Positions 8,707 to 18,299 of a stretch of 64,000 bases of DNA are shown piece by piece. Positions within the stretch are counted from its first letter, which is position 1. Each line of letters begins with the position of its first letter. The translations under genes were made by a program, and so were the position numbers. The notes under the pieces are model-generated. The model had not been told where the DNA came from, searched no databases, and saw only the letters and a list, made by a program, of their open reading frames with translations. Origin of the DNA: Nitrososphaerota archaeon (GTDB taxonomy: Archaea > Thermoproteota > Nitrososphaeria > Nitrososphaerales > JACPRH01); contig JACPRH010000006.1 in NCBI GenBank assembly GCA_016190055.1, positions 1 to 64,000 on the forward strand, written 5' to 3'.

Positions 8707-9915
8707 ATGCCTCGTGCATCAAGCATAGATCCGCATACCCTTTTCTCTAAGGTAGATTCGAGAGAAGCAGCCAATCTAGTTAGCTCTATGGTTCAGATTC
8801 CCAGTGTTAACCCACCTGGGAACGAGGAGAGTATTGCACAGTTCTTAGCTGGGAAGATGAGTGAGATAGGGCTTGAGGTGGAAACCTTCGAGTCTGCACC
8901 TCACCGCCCTAACGTTATCGGTCGGCTCCGAGGCACCGGAGGTGGTCCTGTATTGATGTTGAACGGTCACTTAGATGTTGTTCCACCCGGCGATCCAGGT
9001 CTCTGGACTGTTGAGCCCTTTGGGGGCGAGATAAGACACGGCAAGGTCTATGGTCGAGGCTCAGCTGATATGCGGGGTGGCCTCGCATCAATGCTTCTAG
9101 CCGCGAAGGTTCTCAGAGAGGCCGGTGTACCTCTGAAGGGAGATCTGCTTCTAACCGGGGTCGCGGATGAGGAGGTCGGAGGCAAAGGAGCTAACGATGT
9201 TGTGGATCGAGGCTACTCTGCGGATATGGTGGTTATCTGTGAACCAACCGATCTGGTGCCGCTTAGAGCACATAAAGGAATACTGTGGCTGGAAATATCT
9301 ACAGCTGGGAATGCTCTTCACTCCAGCCGAGTCTCCTCAAAAGGCACCTGGGGTGAAGTTAACGCAATCTACAAAATGACTGAAGTGATAAAGGCGCTTC
9401 AAAACTATCTCACCGAGCTTGAGAAGCGAACCAACCCCCTAGTAGGCAACCCGACTGTAAGCGTCGGAACAATAACCGGCGGCACAAAAACAAACATTGT
9501 GCCTGACCGCTGCACAATAACCGTTGACCGCCGTCTCCTACCCGACGAGTCGCCTGAAGAGGCTAAGGCAGAGATTGAGCAGATACTTCTAAAGCTAAGC
9601 GAACAAGATCCCAAGTTAAAGACTGATCTGAAAGTGATAATCAGCCGAAGCGGAGCAGTAACCCCTGAGGACTCACCGATTGTCCAGTTATCCAAGGCAG
9701 CAGCTGAAGAGGCTCTGGGCAAACCTGTTGAGGTCTCCGGATGTCCTGCAACCAGCGATATGGAAGTCTTCGTTAACCGTGCAGGCTGGCCCACTGTGAT
9801 AATGGGGCCGGGCCGCATCGGAACCGCACATATCGTGGACGAGTATATTGATGTGGATCAGGTAGTAGCGGCCGCTAAGATCTACATCAGTCTAGCGTTG
9901 AAGACCCTAAGCTAG
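8707..9915 (+). CDS. M20-family amidohydrolase (ArgE/DapE-like)
   Basis: A 402-residue zinc peptidase-like hydrolase. LNGHLDVVPPG carries the first metal His and the activating Asp, GRGSADMRGG the bridging Asp, ADEEVGGKGA the catalytic Glu and next metal ligand, and VICEPTD another ligand; the last His is in GPGRIGTAHIVDEY. The central GALHSSR-type dimerisation domain is present. Family members remove acyl groups from N-acetylornithine, N-succinyl-diaminopimelate or other N-acyl amino acids. The genes around it are not arginine or lysine synthesis genes, so the substrate is left open. A short leader follows a tataagtataat-like promoter. Confidence 0.88.
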   Translation: MPRASSIDPHTLFSKVDSREAANLVSSMVQIPSVNPPGNEESIAQFLAGKMSEIGLEVETFESAPHRPNVIGRLRGTGGGPVLMLNGHLDVVPPGDPGLWTVEPFGGEIRHGKVYGRGSADMRGGLASMLLAAKVLREAGVPLKGDLLLTGVADEEVGGKGANDVVDRGYSADMVVICEPTDLVPLRAHKGILWLEISTAGNALHSSRVSSKGTWGEVNAIYKMTEVIKALQNYLTELEKRTNPLVGNPTVSVGTITGGTKTNIVPDRCTITVDRRLLPDESPEEAKAEIEQILLKLSEQDPKLKTDLKVIISRSGAVTPEDSPIVQLSKAAAEEALGKPVEVSGCPATSDMEVFVNRAGWPTVIMGPGRIGTAHIVDEYIDVDQVVAAAKIYISLALKTLS

Positions 9916-9955
9916 CCTAGTTCACTGAAGCCGCTACTACCGCTGTGTTTTTTGC

Positions 9956-10957
9956 TTATTCGACCTGTTGGTCTGGCCACATCATTTTGCGGAGGTCTTT
10001 GCCTACCTTTTCGACTGGGTGCTTCGCTAGCTCAGTCATGTATTTGTCGAAGGCTTCTTTGCCCTCTTTTCGGTAGGTTTCTACCCATTCTTGAGCGAAG
10101 TGACCTGATTGAATGTCCTTCAGAGCTTTCTGCATTCCCATCTTCGAGGGTTCGCCTACAGCCCATGCGCCGCGTGTTAACCCTCCGTACCTGGCTGTTT
10201 CGCTGACTCTGCGGTACATTCCGCCTATTCCGTATCTCTGTATGAGGTCAACTATGAGTTTCAGCTCGTGGAGGCACTCGAAGTACGCGATCTCCGGCTG
10301 GTATCCGGATTCAACCAAGGTCTCGAAGGCGTTTCGGATCAGACGGTCTACTCCCCCGCAGAGATCAATCTGCTCTCCGAACAGATCTGTTTCAGCCTCC
10401 TCTTTGAAGCTGGTCTCCAGTACTCCGGCCTTGGAGCAGCCGACACCTTTAGCCATCGCAAGCGCACGTTTCAATGCTTTTCCGGTGTGATCCTGCTGCA
10501 CAGCTACAAGCGCGGGTGTACCGAAGCCTTCGAGGTAAACCTCTCTAACCCGTTGACCGGGTGACTTTGGAGCAATCATTACAACGTCAATATCCTTCGG
10601 AGGCATAATCCACTTGAAAGTGATAGCGGCTCCGTGCGAGAAGCTCAAGCATTTACCGACCTTCAAATGAGGAGCAATCTCGTCTCGATAAGTGTCGGCC
10701 TGAGCCATGTCAGGTATCAAAATGTGGATGATATCCGCCTTCTCAGCGGCCTCTCCAACGGTGTAAACATGGTGACCATCATCCTTAGCCTTCTTCCAGC
10801 TCGCCCCCTCCTTCCTCAAACCAACTATCACATTGAGGCCTGAATCCTTCATGTTGCTGGCCTGCGCATGCCCCTGGCTACCGTAACCGATCACAGCAAT
10901 AGTCTCATTCTTGACAGCGTCGAGGTTGATGTCTGAATCATACCATCTTCGACTCAT
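9956..10957 (-). CDS. ilvC: ketol-acid reductoisomerase
   Basis: A 333-residue class I ketol-acid reductoisomerase, the second step of valine, leucine and isoleucine synthesis, converting acetolactate or acetohydroxybutyrate to the dihydroxy acids with NADPH. The dinucleotide loop GYGSQGHAQA is at about 24-33, MIAPKSPGQRVREVY follows, and the acidic metal ligands lie in EEAETDLFGEQ with the C-terminal YFECLHELKLIVDL. Length is normal. It stands alone, without ilvB, ilvN or leu genes nearby. Confidence 0.95.
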   Translation of the reverse strand: MSRRWYDSDINLDAVKNETIAVIGYGSQGHAQASNMKDSGLNVIVGLRKEGASWKKAKDDGHHVYTVGEAAEKADIIHILIPDMAQADTYRDEIAPHLKVGKCLSFSHGAAITFKWIMPPKDIDVVMIAPKSPGQRVREVYLEGFGTPALVAVQQDHTGKALKRALAMAKGVGCSKAGVLETSFKEEAETDLFGEQIDLCGGVDRLIRNAFETLVESGYQPEIAYFECLHELKLIVDLIQRYGIGGMYRRVSETARYGGLTRGAWAVGEPSKMGMQKALKDIQSGHFAQEWVETYRKEGKEAFDKYMTELAKHPVEKVGKDLRKMMWPDQQVE

Positions 10958-11320
10958 ATCTCTAATATCATCTCACAGCGGCTCTGCAAGACCCCGAAGG
11001 CTAAAAAGCCTTACTTCACAATGATACTGTATACTTCGTTGCATGGCAAAATTCTGAATCTTGAATGTCGAGGTGGCGCCGTGATCTATTGGTCAGCCAA
11101 CCACTCATTTACTTTGTAATGTTAATCTCGATTGTTGATGTAGCTAGTTCTACCCGGGACTTCTGTTTCATCTTCGGGTGATGTGTGCTTGCTCACTCTG
11201 CGTGATCACCAGATAATGGAGCAGAACCCAAGAACTAAATAGAACACATTAGATTCGAGAATCGTCGCCTTCTGCAGGAATACTGAAGTATCTTGGATGG
11301 CAGCTGTCTTTTGATCTTAG
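10958..11320. other. intergenic region, nothing identified
   Basis: About 360 bases separate the start of ilvC (minus strand) from the 3' end of the Hsp20-like gene. It should hold the ilvC promoter. I see no tRNA-like fold, repeat shared with the rest of the window, or convincing small open frame. Confidence 0.4.
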
Positions 11321-11818
11321 CTAGCTTAACTGATCTCTTCTCGGGCTGTCTTCTCGGGTTTCTTTGACTCGGCTTAACCTGACGTTTAGGACTCCGTTGA
11401 CGTAGGATATGTCGATTAGGCTCAGCCCTTTAGGTGTGGAGACCTTCTTCTTGAAGCCGTCTCCACCGAAGATTGTAAGCGATCCTTCACGGAGCTCTAC
11501 CTTAATGTTTTCAACTGGCCCAGGCACCTCAGCTACGAAGGTCACCGTGTCCTTTCCCTCAAGAATGTCGTAGTTCCACTTCTTAGCGGTCTGACCCGGT
11601 CCAAGCTCCTTCTTCATCATCTGCCTAATCTCCCGTAACCAGTAAACCATCAGCGCAGCAGCTATCCCTGCGAGAATAAGACCGAGCAATCCTCGCTGAA
11701 CTCTAACTAGGAAAAGAAGCAGAACACCAACTAGGAAGACACCGGCCACGAGAATAAACATGGATGCCACATCTGCTAGGTAATTGGTACTCGCCTGCGG
11801 CGCCCGGTTATCTGGCAA
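11321..11818 (-). CDS. membrane-anchored Hsp20/alpha-crystallin-like protein
   Basis: A 165-residue protein. Two hydrophobic helices (about 18-38 and 43-62) are followed by a domain with the alpha-crystallin/p23 strand pattern: TVTFVAEVPGPVENIKVELR, SLTIFGG, KKKVSTPKGL and the closing YVNGVLNVRLSR, which corresponds to the family's NGVL motif. The C-terminal tail is charged. Ordinary archaeal small heat-shock proteins are soluble; an N-terminal membrane hairpin is less usual and would place the chaperone-like domain on the inner membrane surface. No I-X-I tail motif is visible. Confidence 0.7.
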   Translation of the reverse strand: MPDNRAPQASTNYLADVASMFILVAGVFLVGVLLLFLVRVQRGLLGLILAGIAAALMVYWLREIRQMMKKELGPGQTAKKWNYDILEGKDTVTFVAEVPGPVENIKVELREGSLTIFGGDGFKKKVSTPKGLSLIDISYVNGVLNVRLSRVKETREDSPRRDQLS

Positions 11819-12024
11819 TGCTAGAACCCTTAACTACATACGTAACTTCACGCTATAAATCTCTTGCTAACACCAACCGACCTTATTATCCGCCAGATCG
11901 TATCTACTATCAACGGTTTACTAGATGTTGATTGTGAAAAAGTCTTCTAGTGGAACTGCACGAACAGTTGCAGTATAATGTGTGACAGACCGATAACTTT
12001 ACAGGATACCATTCTCAGTATCAC

Positions 12025-14118
12025 TTGAAAGTGCCATCTACAGACCGGAAACGTGGAATAATCCACACGTTGCTATTTTTAGCTATACTGGTAGCCGGCA
12101 TTTTCACACCCATAGCGTTTGCAGCACCCCTAGATACCTCCGACAAGGACTGGCAGTACGTGAACGGTAACAGTTGGGGCTGGAACTACAGTCCAGAGAC
12201 CCAGATTACGAAGAGTAACGTTAAGAATCTTGAAGTGAAGTGGGTTTTCTCTCTAGGCAGCAAGGCGTTGGCACCAGCTGGATTGCAATCCGTTCCTTTA
12301 ACCGAGGGTTCAAGCGCACCACCTATTGTAAGAAACGGCATCGTATACATCACAACCAACTTCCTCAAGACATACGCCATAGACGCCAAGACCGGTCGAC
12401 AGATATGGACCCACGACTACAACGCTGATCTTAACGACATCCACAAAAAACTACCCATGGATGTAACTGGCCCAAGAGTCGGCGGCGCACATCTGCACGC
12501 CTTCAGATACTGGGAGGGCGGTGACGCGGTTCTCCTCTACGGTATGGCCTGCGACTTCTACGGACTAGACGCCAAGACAGGCCGAGAGAAAATTCATGTT
12601 TACGATCTCTGCAAAAATGTGCCTGGAAATGTCTACATGTATCAGTTCGGAGGCATCGAATCCCTTAACGGCGCAAACAACATAGCGACCTATGAGAAGG
12701 GGCGTCAGTTCATCTTTGTCCTGTCTAGCAGCTCGATAACAAGGATACCTATTCCTGCTTCACGCCACGTCACTATGGGCATCGATATGAACAGTAGCAA
12801 AATACTGTGGAGAGTATTCAGCCAGCCTCCCAGCGACAAACTCAGCAAAGACTGGGACCTACAGGAATGCAGTATAGGCTACTTCCAGACCTATCCCTGC
12901 ACCGAAGTAGCAGCAAAGAACCCTGCGGGCCTAGAGTGGGACTGGGCCTTCCCCAATGAGGGTCCCAGCCGATGGGGTGGTGTATCAGCTAATTGGGGAC
13001 AACCCGTGGTAGATGAAGAAACAGGCATCCTGTACACCCAAACAGGTAACCAGTCTCCATACGGAAACATGTCTATGACACCAGGACCAAGACTCTACGG
13101 AAGCACCATCATGGCTATCGACATGAATATTGGTAAGCGCAAATGGTGGCTGCAGCCTTTCCCAAGAGATCCATATGATTTTGATTGCAACTGGGGAGGT
13201 ATCTTGGCTGAAGTTAACGGCCTAGGCAAAGTCTACATGAAGGGCTGTAAAGAGGGAAGATTATACGTGATGGATGCGGCGACAGGTAAGCCACATTACG
13301 TTGTTGACGTGATTAAGGAGCAGGTGGCTTGGGGTCAAGTCACCTCAGCGGCTTTGAAGGAGCCTCCACAAGGCGGTGTAAGATATCATCTTACGAATCC
13401 GTTCAACTATTCCGATCTTAGAGAATGGAGATCTATTGCGGATGGACGGTACTGTAAGCCGCCCTGCAACGTGTATCCACACTTCTACAACGGTTTATTC
13501 GGCATAGACATGTCTTACGATCCTACGACGCAGACCCTGTATCACTACGCTGCAGGTCTACAGGTTGTGGTTATCCACGAGTCTCCCTACGTGGAGGGGC
13601 AGCTGCTTGTTGACATAAGAATACTCCCAGAAACAAACACCACTGTAGTGGCCCGTGACGCTGCGACAGGCAAAGTGAAGTGGACATATTTCTATCCCTA
13701 CGGAATGCAGCGCTCCGCAATGGTCGCCACACCGGAAATGGTGTTCACCGGCTTCACAGACGGCTACATGAGGTTCTTCGACAAAGTCAACGGCAAAATG
13801 CTGCGCGAAGTCAACCTCGGATCAGAGATAACTGTAAGCGTAACTACAGGCCAAGACTCCGCAGGTGACCAGAAAATATTTGCGATGCTCGGCACCCGAG
13901 TTAACAACGTACCCGGCAGCCTAGTGGCTCTGGGCTTAACCGAAAAAACTATCTCTACCACCGTGAAGACCACCACAACAACCACCACGGTAACGGTAAC
14001 AACAGGAAGTGCTAATCAGGCAGAAACTGTCCCCGCTGAAATAGCATACGCTTCAGTCGCGGTGGCCGTAATAGCGGTAATCGCGGCGGTTATTCTAGTA
14101 GCGAGAAGGCAACGTTAA
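12025..14118 (+). CDS. secreted PQQ-dehydrogenase-like beta-propeller protein
   Basis: A 697-residue extracellular protein starting at TTG 12025. A signal peptide ends near residue 31 (AFAAP). The body carries repeats of the quinoprotein propeller pattern (YAIDAKTGRQIW, GLDAKTGREKI, GIDMNSSKILW, YVMDAATGKPHY, ARDAATGKVKW). The opening WGWNYSPETQITKSNV resembles the start of quinoprotein alcohol dehydrogenases. A threonine stalk and a C-terminal helix with basic end (VARRQR) anchor it. Whether PQQ is bound is not established: the adjacent-cysteine pair typical of methanol dehydrogenases is not seen. A structural or binding role is equally possible. Confidence 0.75.
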   Translation: MKVPSTDRKRGIIHTLLFLAILVAGIFTPIAFAAPLDTSDKDWQYVNGNSWGWNYSPETQITKSNVKNLEVKWVFSLGSKALAPAGLQSVPLTEGSSAPPIVRNGIVYITTNFLKTYAIDAKTGRQIWTHDYNADLNDIHKKLPMDVTGPRVGGAHLHAFRYWEGGDAVLLYGMACDFYGLDAKTGREKIHVYDLCKNVPGNVYMYQFGGIESLNGANNIATYEKGRQFIFVLSSSSITRIPIPASRHVTMGIDMNSSKILWRVFSQPPSDKLSKDWDLQECSIGYFQTYPCTEVAAKNPAGLEWDWAFPNEGPSRWGGVSANWGQPVVDEETGILYTQTGNQSPYGNMSMTPGPRLYGSTIMAIDMNIGKRKWWLQPFPRDPYDFDCNWGGILAEVNGLGKVYMKGCKEGRLYVMDAATGKPHYVVDVIKEQVAWGQVTSAALKEPPQGGVRYHLTNPFNYSDLREWRSIADGRYCKPPCNVYPHFYNGLFGIDMSYDPTTQTLYHYAAGLQVVVIHESPYVEGQLLVDIRILPETNTTVVARDAATGKVKWTYFYPYGMQRSAMVATPEMVFTGFTDGYMRFFDKVNGKMLREVNLGSEITVSVTTGQDSAGDQKIFAMLGTRVNNVPGSLVALGLTEKTISTTVKTTTTTTTVTVTTGSANQAETVPAEIAYASVAVAVIAVIAAVILVARRQR

Positions 14119-14175
14119 ACAGAATCTAATCTGCAACCATCCCACAATTGATCCAACACGTTTGACGTTAGTTAG

Positions 14176-17034
14176 CTAGCTTGGCTTTTCGAAGCTTATG
14201 CTGATGTAGTGGAGCTCTACGATACCGTTTACGTTTACGAGCATACCGTAGTTCACTACTGAGTCCTGTCGCCACCTCAGTATTCTGCCTTCACTTGCTG
14301 CACTGCTCCAGTTGCCGACGAAGGATGTTACGAGTGGAACTGTATTGTTCCTGTCCTGAGCTGATGCGTAGGTCACGTTTCCTTCAAGGAACACTATGTC
14401 TGGATGCACCTCCTTCGGCTCCACCACCTTCAGGCCTTTGTCGAGAAAGATCTGCTCAATCAGTGCTCGTCGATCAGAGGCCCCGATTTCCTCAACTGGA
14501 GGCGCTTCAACGCCACCCAGCTTTGCCAGATAGTTGCTAAAGGCCTCCTCCGTGGTTGATCCGAGGCCGATGAAGGTTTGGCCGGTGAAGCTGGCTCCAA
14601 CCGCCGCTACCAGTCCCATCTGCGTAATTACTCCACCGCTTTTAGCCGTGTAAACAGGGATGAAGTATACGTCCTGATCTCCTATACGATAGAGAATGTT
14701 GTCTCCTTCTTTGACTCCTCCAGCGCTGCTGAGAAGCGTTTTCCGCTCAGCATAGTCCTTGTCCTTCTGAAGAGCTTCGAGAACGGCTGTGGGACCAAGC
14801 AGCTTCGTCGATGAGTCCAGCGGTACCTGGTAGAAAATTATTTGGCCAAGGCTGGAATAGTCGTTCCTCACCACAGCATATCCTGCGAGGTTTCTACCAG
14901 GTGAGTCTCTTAGCTGAAGCGAAAGGATACCGAGGAACTCAGGTTGATTGAAGAGCGGCGGCTTCGAGATAACGTAGTATGTATCTAGGCCAGCGGGAAC
15001 CTCAAAAAAGTCCTTCGCTGAGATAAACGTAGCCGGATCTGATACGTGGTAATAATTGTACATTGAGACGCGCCATTCGAACAGCTCCTCAGGATATCGG
15101 GTCTGATCCTTGAGCCAATCAGGCATCTCAGTTGATACGTAATCACCGTATGATGTTTTGAAGAGTTGGCTGAAAAAGTCGTTACCTGTAACGATGACCT
15201 GAATATTGCCGTTATAAATATCGATCAGCGCATAGCCGACCTGTCTCAGCAGAGGTCTTCCAGTGCTCCAAGGTATGTCTCCCCCGTCAAGACCTACGAT
15301 CAACGGCATCGCCCAGTACGTGTTCTTGCCGTCAGTAACAGGGTACATGTCAACCGGTTTTCCTACGAAGTCATACATGAAGTACGGGTAAAGCATCCTC
15401 ATACGGTCGTAGACATCCTTGTACCTCAATGCGTGAACTGTATCGTCAGGGAAGGACACTAGGAATGTAGAGTCAAAAATCCAGCTCAGCGGCGGCCTAA
15501 TATCTATTCCACCTGTACCATTGTAAAGTGTGTCTCCCACCTCTGCGCTTCGACCGCTTTTAAGCGGGTAAGCCGCCCAAGTATCAGTCAACAGGCCTCC
15601 TTCGCCGTAGTAGATTTGACGTTGCTGGAAGAATTTCGCGGAGTTCACTATCGTACCTTCGTGACCGTCTAGGAGAAGGAAGCCGTTCGGAACATGTGTA
15701 TAATACATATGTTCTAGGAACCATCTGTTCCCACTCTCTACTGTCCTAGGGAGAACCGGTTTCATCGATGCACTCCAGTAAAGCGTGTTATTGAAACGGA
15801 GGATATCCGAATCCTCAAAGTCAACGTAAGGAATAAGCCCAATCTCAGGTTTCAGCTTAGCATTAGATGCCTCTAAATCCCAAAGACGAACCTTGCTTAG
15901 GAGCTCGCTGTAGTTCGCCACATACTGCTTGATCCGCTCAGGCGCAACAGGTGTAATGCTGAAGTTATACCGCACCTCATTAACTGCGTCGAGCTGAGCG
16001 AGGTAACGGTTCACCGAGATTTCCTGAGTAGTGTAAGGCCCCATCCACTCAACCTTCCTTGCATCAGCTATGCTGTTCTGCACCGTGACCAGTGAACCTA
16101 CGAATAGCACGACGATCAAAACAGAGACGATTCTAAGCACAATTGCACGACTCGTAATAGGCAAACGGCGCTTCCTCCGGGATCTGTCGAGAAATGCAAA
16201 GACAGCTAAGAGCGCTGCTGCTACGAATAACCCGCCGATAACGTATTTTGTATTGTAGTCAATGTACGAAGGGAAGAAGAAGTTTACTCCAGTCCAAGTT
16301 AGAGCAAGGGCGATTAACCCTTCAATAGTTGCAAGCGGCACATTCACCTGTTGCCCCGGCTCGGTTGACTGCAGAAATGCTGATGTCCCAACCTTTACTG
16401 CCTGTGTAAAACCGACTAGAAGTATCAGCCTGACCCCGAGAACCATCAAAATCGGCGAGATCAAGAGAGTTAGAACAGGCGCCAGAGGAACAACGTTCTG
16501 CTGCGCATATGTCATGTCAAGCGGAGGTGTAGCGAAAGGTAGTGTGAAGAGCTCAGGTATGTTAGTGATGTTGGACTCCCAACCGTTAAGCATAGCTTGA
16601 ACAGCCATACCGAAGATAATGTTCGCGAAAATCGTCATTCCGACAAGCACCTTCGTGATCTGCCACAGCGCAAACTTCACTGGACTGAGCCGGAAGTACG
16701 TGAAGTCTAGGTATTCTGGAGGAATTGACAGAATTTCTCCGCGCGACCTGAAGACCCGTAATATCAGTCGAATGAACCACCACGTGATAGATCGGCGGTT
16801 CCTAAAGTCTATACGAAGCAGCGCAATAGCTGCGAGAATGAACCCGCCTAACGTCTCAAAGTAGAACGGTCGAGTGAAGAGCTCACCGAACTCTTCAACG
16901 TTTAGCCAGAACCAGATGACCTGTCCACCGATCAGCCAGACTGTGAAGAGGACTATGACAATGAAGAGGATCCAAAACATCCTCCAAGACATCCCCCGCA
17001 CCTCAGGCGGTCTCTCCCTATCTCCGTAATCCAT
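14176..17034 (-). CDS. UPF0182 family membrane protein
   Basis: A 952-residue protein with about seven transmembrane helices in the first third (residues 18-45, 60-78, 125-150, 180-210 and others to about 325), followed by a long extracytoplasmic region with the family's conserved segments (YTTQEISVNRYLAQLDAVNEVRYNF, PYVDFEDSDILRF, WYLEHMYYTH-like, YPYFMYD). UPF0182 proteins occur in many bacteria and archaea with unknown function. The length is normal for the family. It is convergent with the PQQ-like gene and leaves 57 bases between stops. Confidence 0.88.
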   Translation of the reverse strand: MDYGDRERPPEVRGMSWRMFWILFIVIVLFTVWLIGGQVIWFWLNVEEFGELFTRPFYFETLGGFILAAIALLRIDFRNRRSITWWFIRLILRVFRSRGEILSIPPEYLDFTYFRLSPVKFALWQITKVLVGMTIFANIIFGMAVQAMLNGWESNITNIPELFTLPFATPPLDMTYAQQNVVPLAPVLTLLISPILMVLGVRLILLVGFTQAVKVGTSAFLQSTEPGQQVNVPLATIEGLIALALTWTGVNFFFPSYIDYNTKYVIGGLFVAAALLAVFAFLDRSRRKRRLPITSRAIVLRIVSVLIVVLFVGSLVTVQNSIADARKVEWMGPYTTQEISVNRYLAQLDAVNEVRYNFSITPVAPERIKQYVANYSELLSKVRLWDLEASNAKLKPEIGLIPYVDFEDSDILRFNNTLYWSASMKPVLPRTVESGNRWFLEHMYYTHVPNGFLLLDGHEGTIVNSAKFFQQRQIYYGEGGLLTDTWAAYPLKSGRSAEVGDTLYNGTGGIDIRPPLSWIFDSTFLVSFPDDTVHALRYKDVYDRMRMLYPYFMYDFVGKPVDMYPVTDGKNTYWAMPLIVGLDGGDIPWSTGRPLLRQVGYALIDIYNGNIQVIVTGNDFFSQLFKTSYGDYVSTEMPDWLKDQTRYPEELFEWRVSMYNYYHVSDPATFISAKDFFEVPAGLDTYYVISKPPLFNQPEFLGILSLQLRDSPGRNLAGYAVVRNDYSSLGQIIFYQVPLDSSTKLLGPTAVLEALQKDKDYAERKTLLSSAGGVKEGDNILYRIGDQDVYFIPVYTAKSGGVITQMGLVAAVGASFTGQTFIGLGSTTEEAFSNYLAKLGGVEAPPVEEIGASDRRALIEQIFLDKGLKVVEPKEVHPDIVFLEGNVTYASAQDRNNTVPLVTSFVGNWSSAASEGRILRWRQDSVVNYGMLVNVNGIVELHYISISFEKPS

Positions 17035-17221
17035 GATTAGGCGTCACTCTGACCATCATATCAACATCATATAAATCTTGAAGCGACTAAGTGATTAAGA
17101 GGGCAAAGACGGCTATATATGATTCAAACAGCGTCTGTTGACCGATTCTGAGTATTTTGCTCGGCTTCGCCTGTAGGTTTCATCATCCGTAGTAAGTATA
17201 TAGCCTACTTATACATCATCA

Positions 17222-18217
17222 ATGGCGATGACATTAGCCGATCCGTTCGGCAGAGCAGTAACTCAGGCACGTATCTCCCTTAACAGCTCGGCTGATTGTA
17301 ACTTCAGCTGCGACTTCTGTCATAAGGAGGGTATTGATGAAACTAGTAAACCTTTGATTACCCCTGAAGAGATTGAACGGATAATTCGCATCATGGGTCT
17401 CTTCGGCATTGACCGTATCAAGCTCACCGGCGGTGAACCGATGCTTAGGCGAGACATCGTCGAGATTGTTGAGCGTATCCGCAGGGCTGGTGTGAAAGAG
17501 GTTTCTCTCAGCAGCAATGGAACTCGCCTCACCAAAATGGCCCCTGCGCTAAAGGCCGCTGGTCTGGCCAGAGTAAACATCAGTCTTCATAGTCTCAATA
17601 GAGAACGGTTCAAGCTGATCACCGGTGCAGACAGGCTTCCCGACACCCTCTCTGGGATCAATGCTTCAATAGACGCTGGGTTGCTTCCCGTCAAGATTAA
17701 CACTACGCTGCTGCGCGGTGTGAACCATGATGAAATTGGAGATCTAGTGGAGTTCTCTCACAGCCTCGGAGGCGGAAAAACCAATGTGCTTCAACTCATC
17801 GAGCTGGTTATGACTATGCCTGATTATTATGAGATGTATCACTACCCGCTGGCATCAATCGAGGAGGATCTGAAGAGCCAGGCTACAGTTGTGACTGAAC
17901 GTGTTCTGCATAGGCGGCCGCGATACGAGCTTTCTAACGGAGTGACTGTTGAGCTTGTTAAACCGATGCATAACAGCGAGTTCTGCATGGGCTGCAACCG
18001 CATCAGAATCACTCATGACGGAAAGTTCAAGCCCTGCCTAATGAGGCACGATAATCACGTTGACTTCCTAGCCGCGATGAGGCGAGGCGCAGCTGACAAA
18101 GAAATTATTGATCTCTTCAAACAGGCAGTTTCTCTGAGAGAACCTTTCTTCAAACCAAACGTTGAAGCGGTAAGCCGCGTACACCCGCCCTTCTCCCACG
18201 AACACACTCATCTGTAA
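17222..18217 (+). CDS. moaA: GTP 3',8-cyclase, molybdenum cofactor synthesis
   Basis: A 331-residue radical-SAM enzyme that rearranges GTP in the first step of molybdopterin synthesis. The N-terminal CNFSCDFC motif (Cys26, Cys30, Cys33) binds the SAM cluster and LTGGEPMLRRD is the SAM-binding strand. The C-terminal FCMGCNRIRITHDGKFKPCLM supplies the second cluster that marks MoaA among radical-SAM proteins. The final GG tail of bacterial MoaA is absent (it ends THL). A TATA-like cttatacat lies 10-20 bases before the ATG. No other moa genes are in the window. Confidence 0.93.
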   Translation: MAMTLADPFGRAVTQARISLNSSADCNFSCDFCHKEGIDETSKPLITPEEIERIIRIMGLFGIDRIKLTGGEPMLRRDIVEIVERIRRAGVKEVSLSSNGTRLTKMAPALKAAGLARVNISLHSLNRERFKLITGADRLPDTLSGINASIDAGLLPVKINTTLLRGVNHDEIGDLVEFSHSLGGGKTNVLQLIELVMTMPDYYEMYHYPLASIEEDLKSQATVVTERVLHRRPRYELSNGVTVELVKPMHNSEFCMGCNRIRITHDGKFKPCLMRHDNHVDFLAAMRRGAADKEIIDLFKQAVSLREPFFKPNVEAVSRVHPPFSHEHTHL

Positions 18218-18299
18218 CCGGTTTACGACTAATCTATTGCTACTTAGTACAGTCAAAACTTAAATCGGCAGTTAAAGGCATGATCACGGAGCATCGGAT

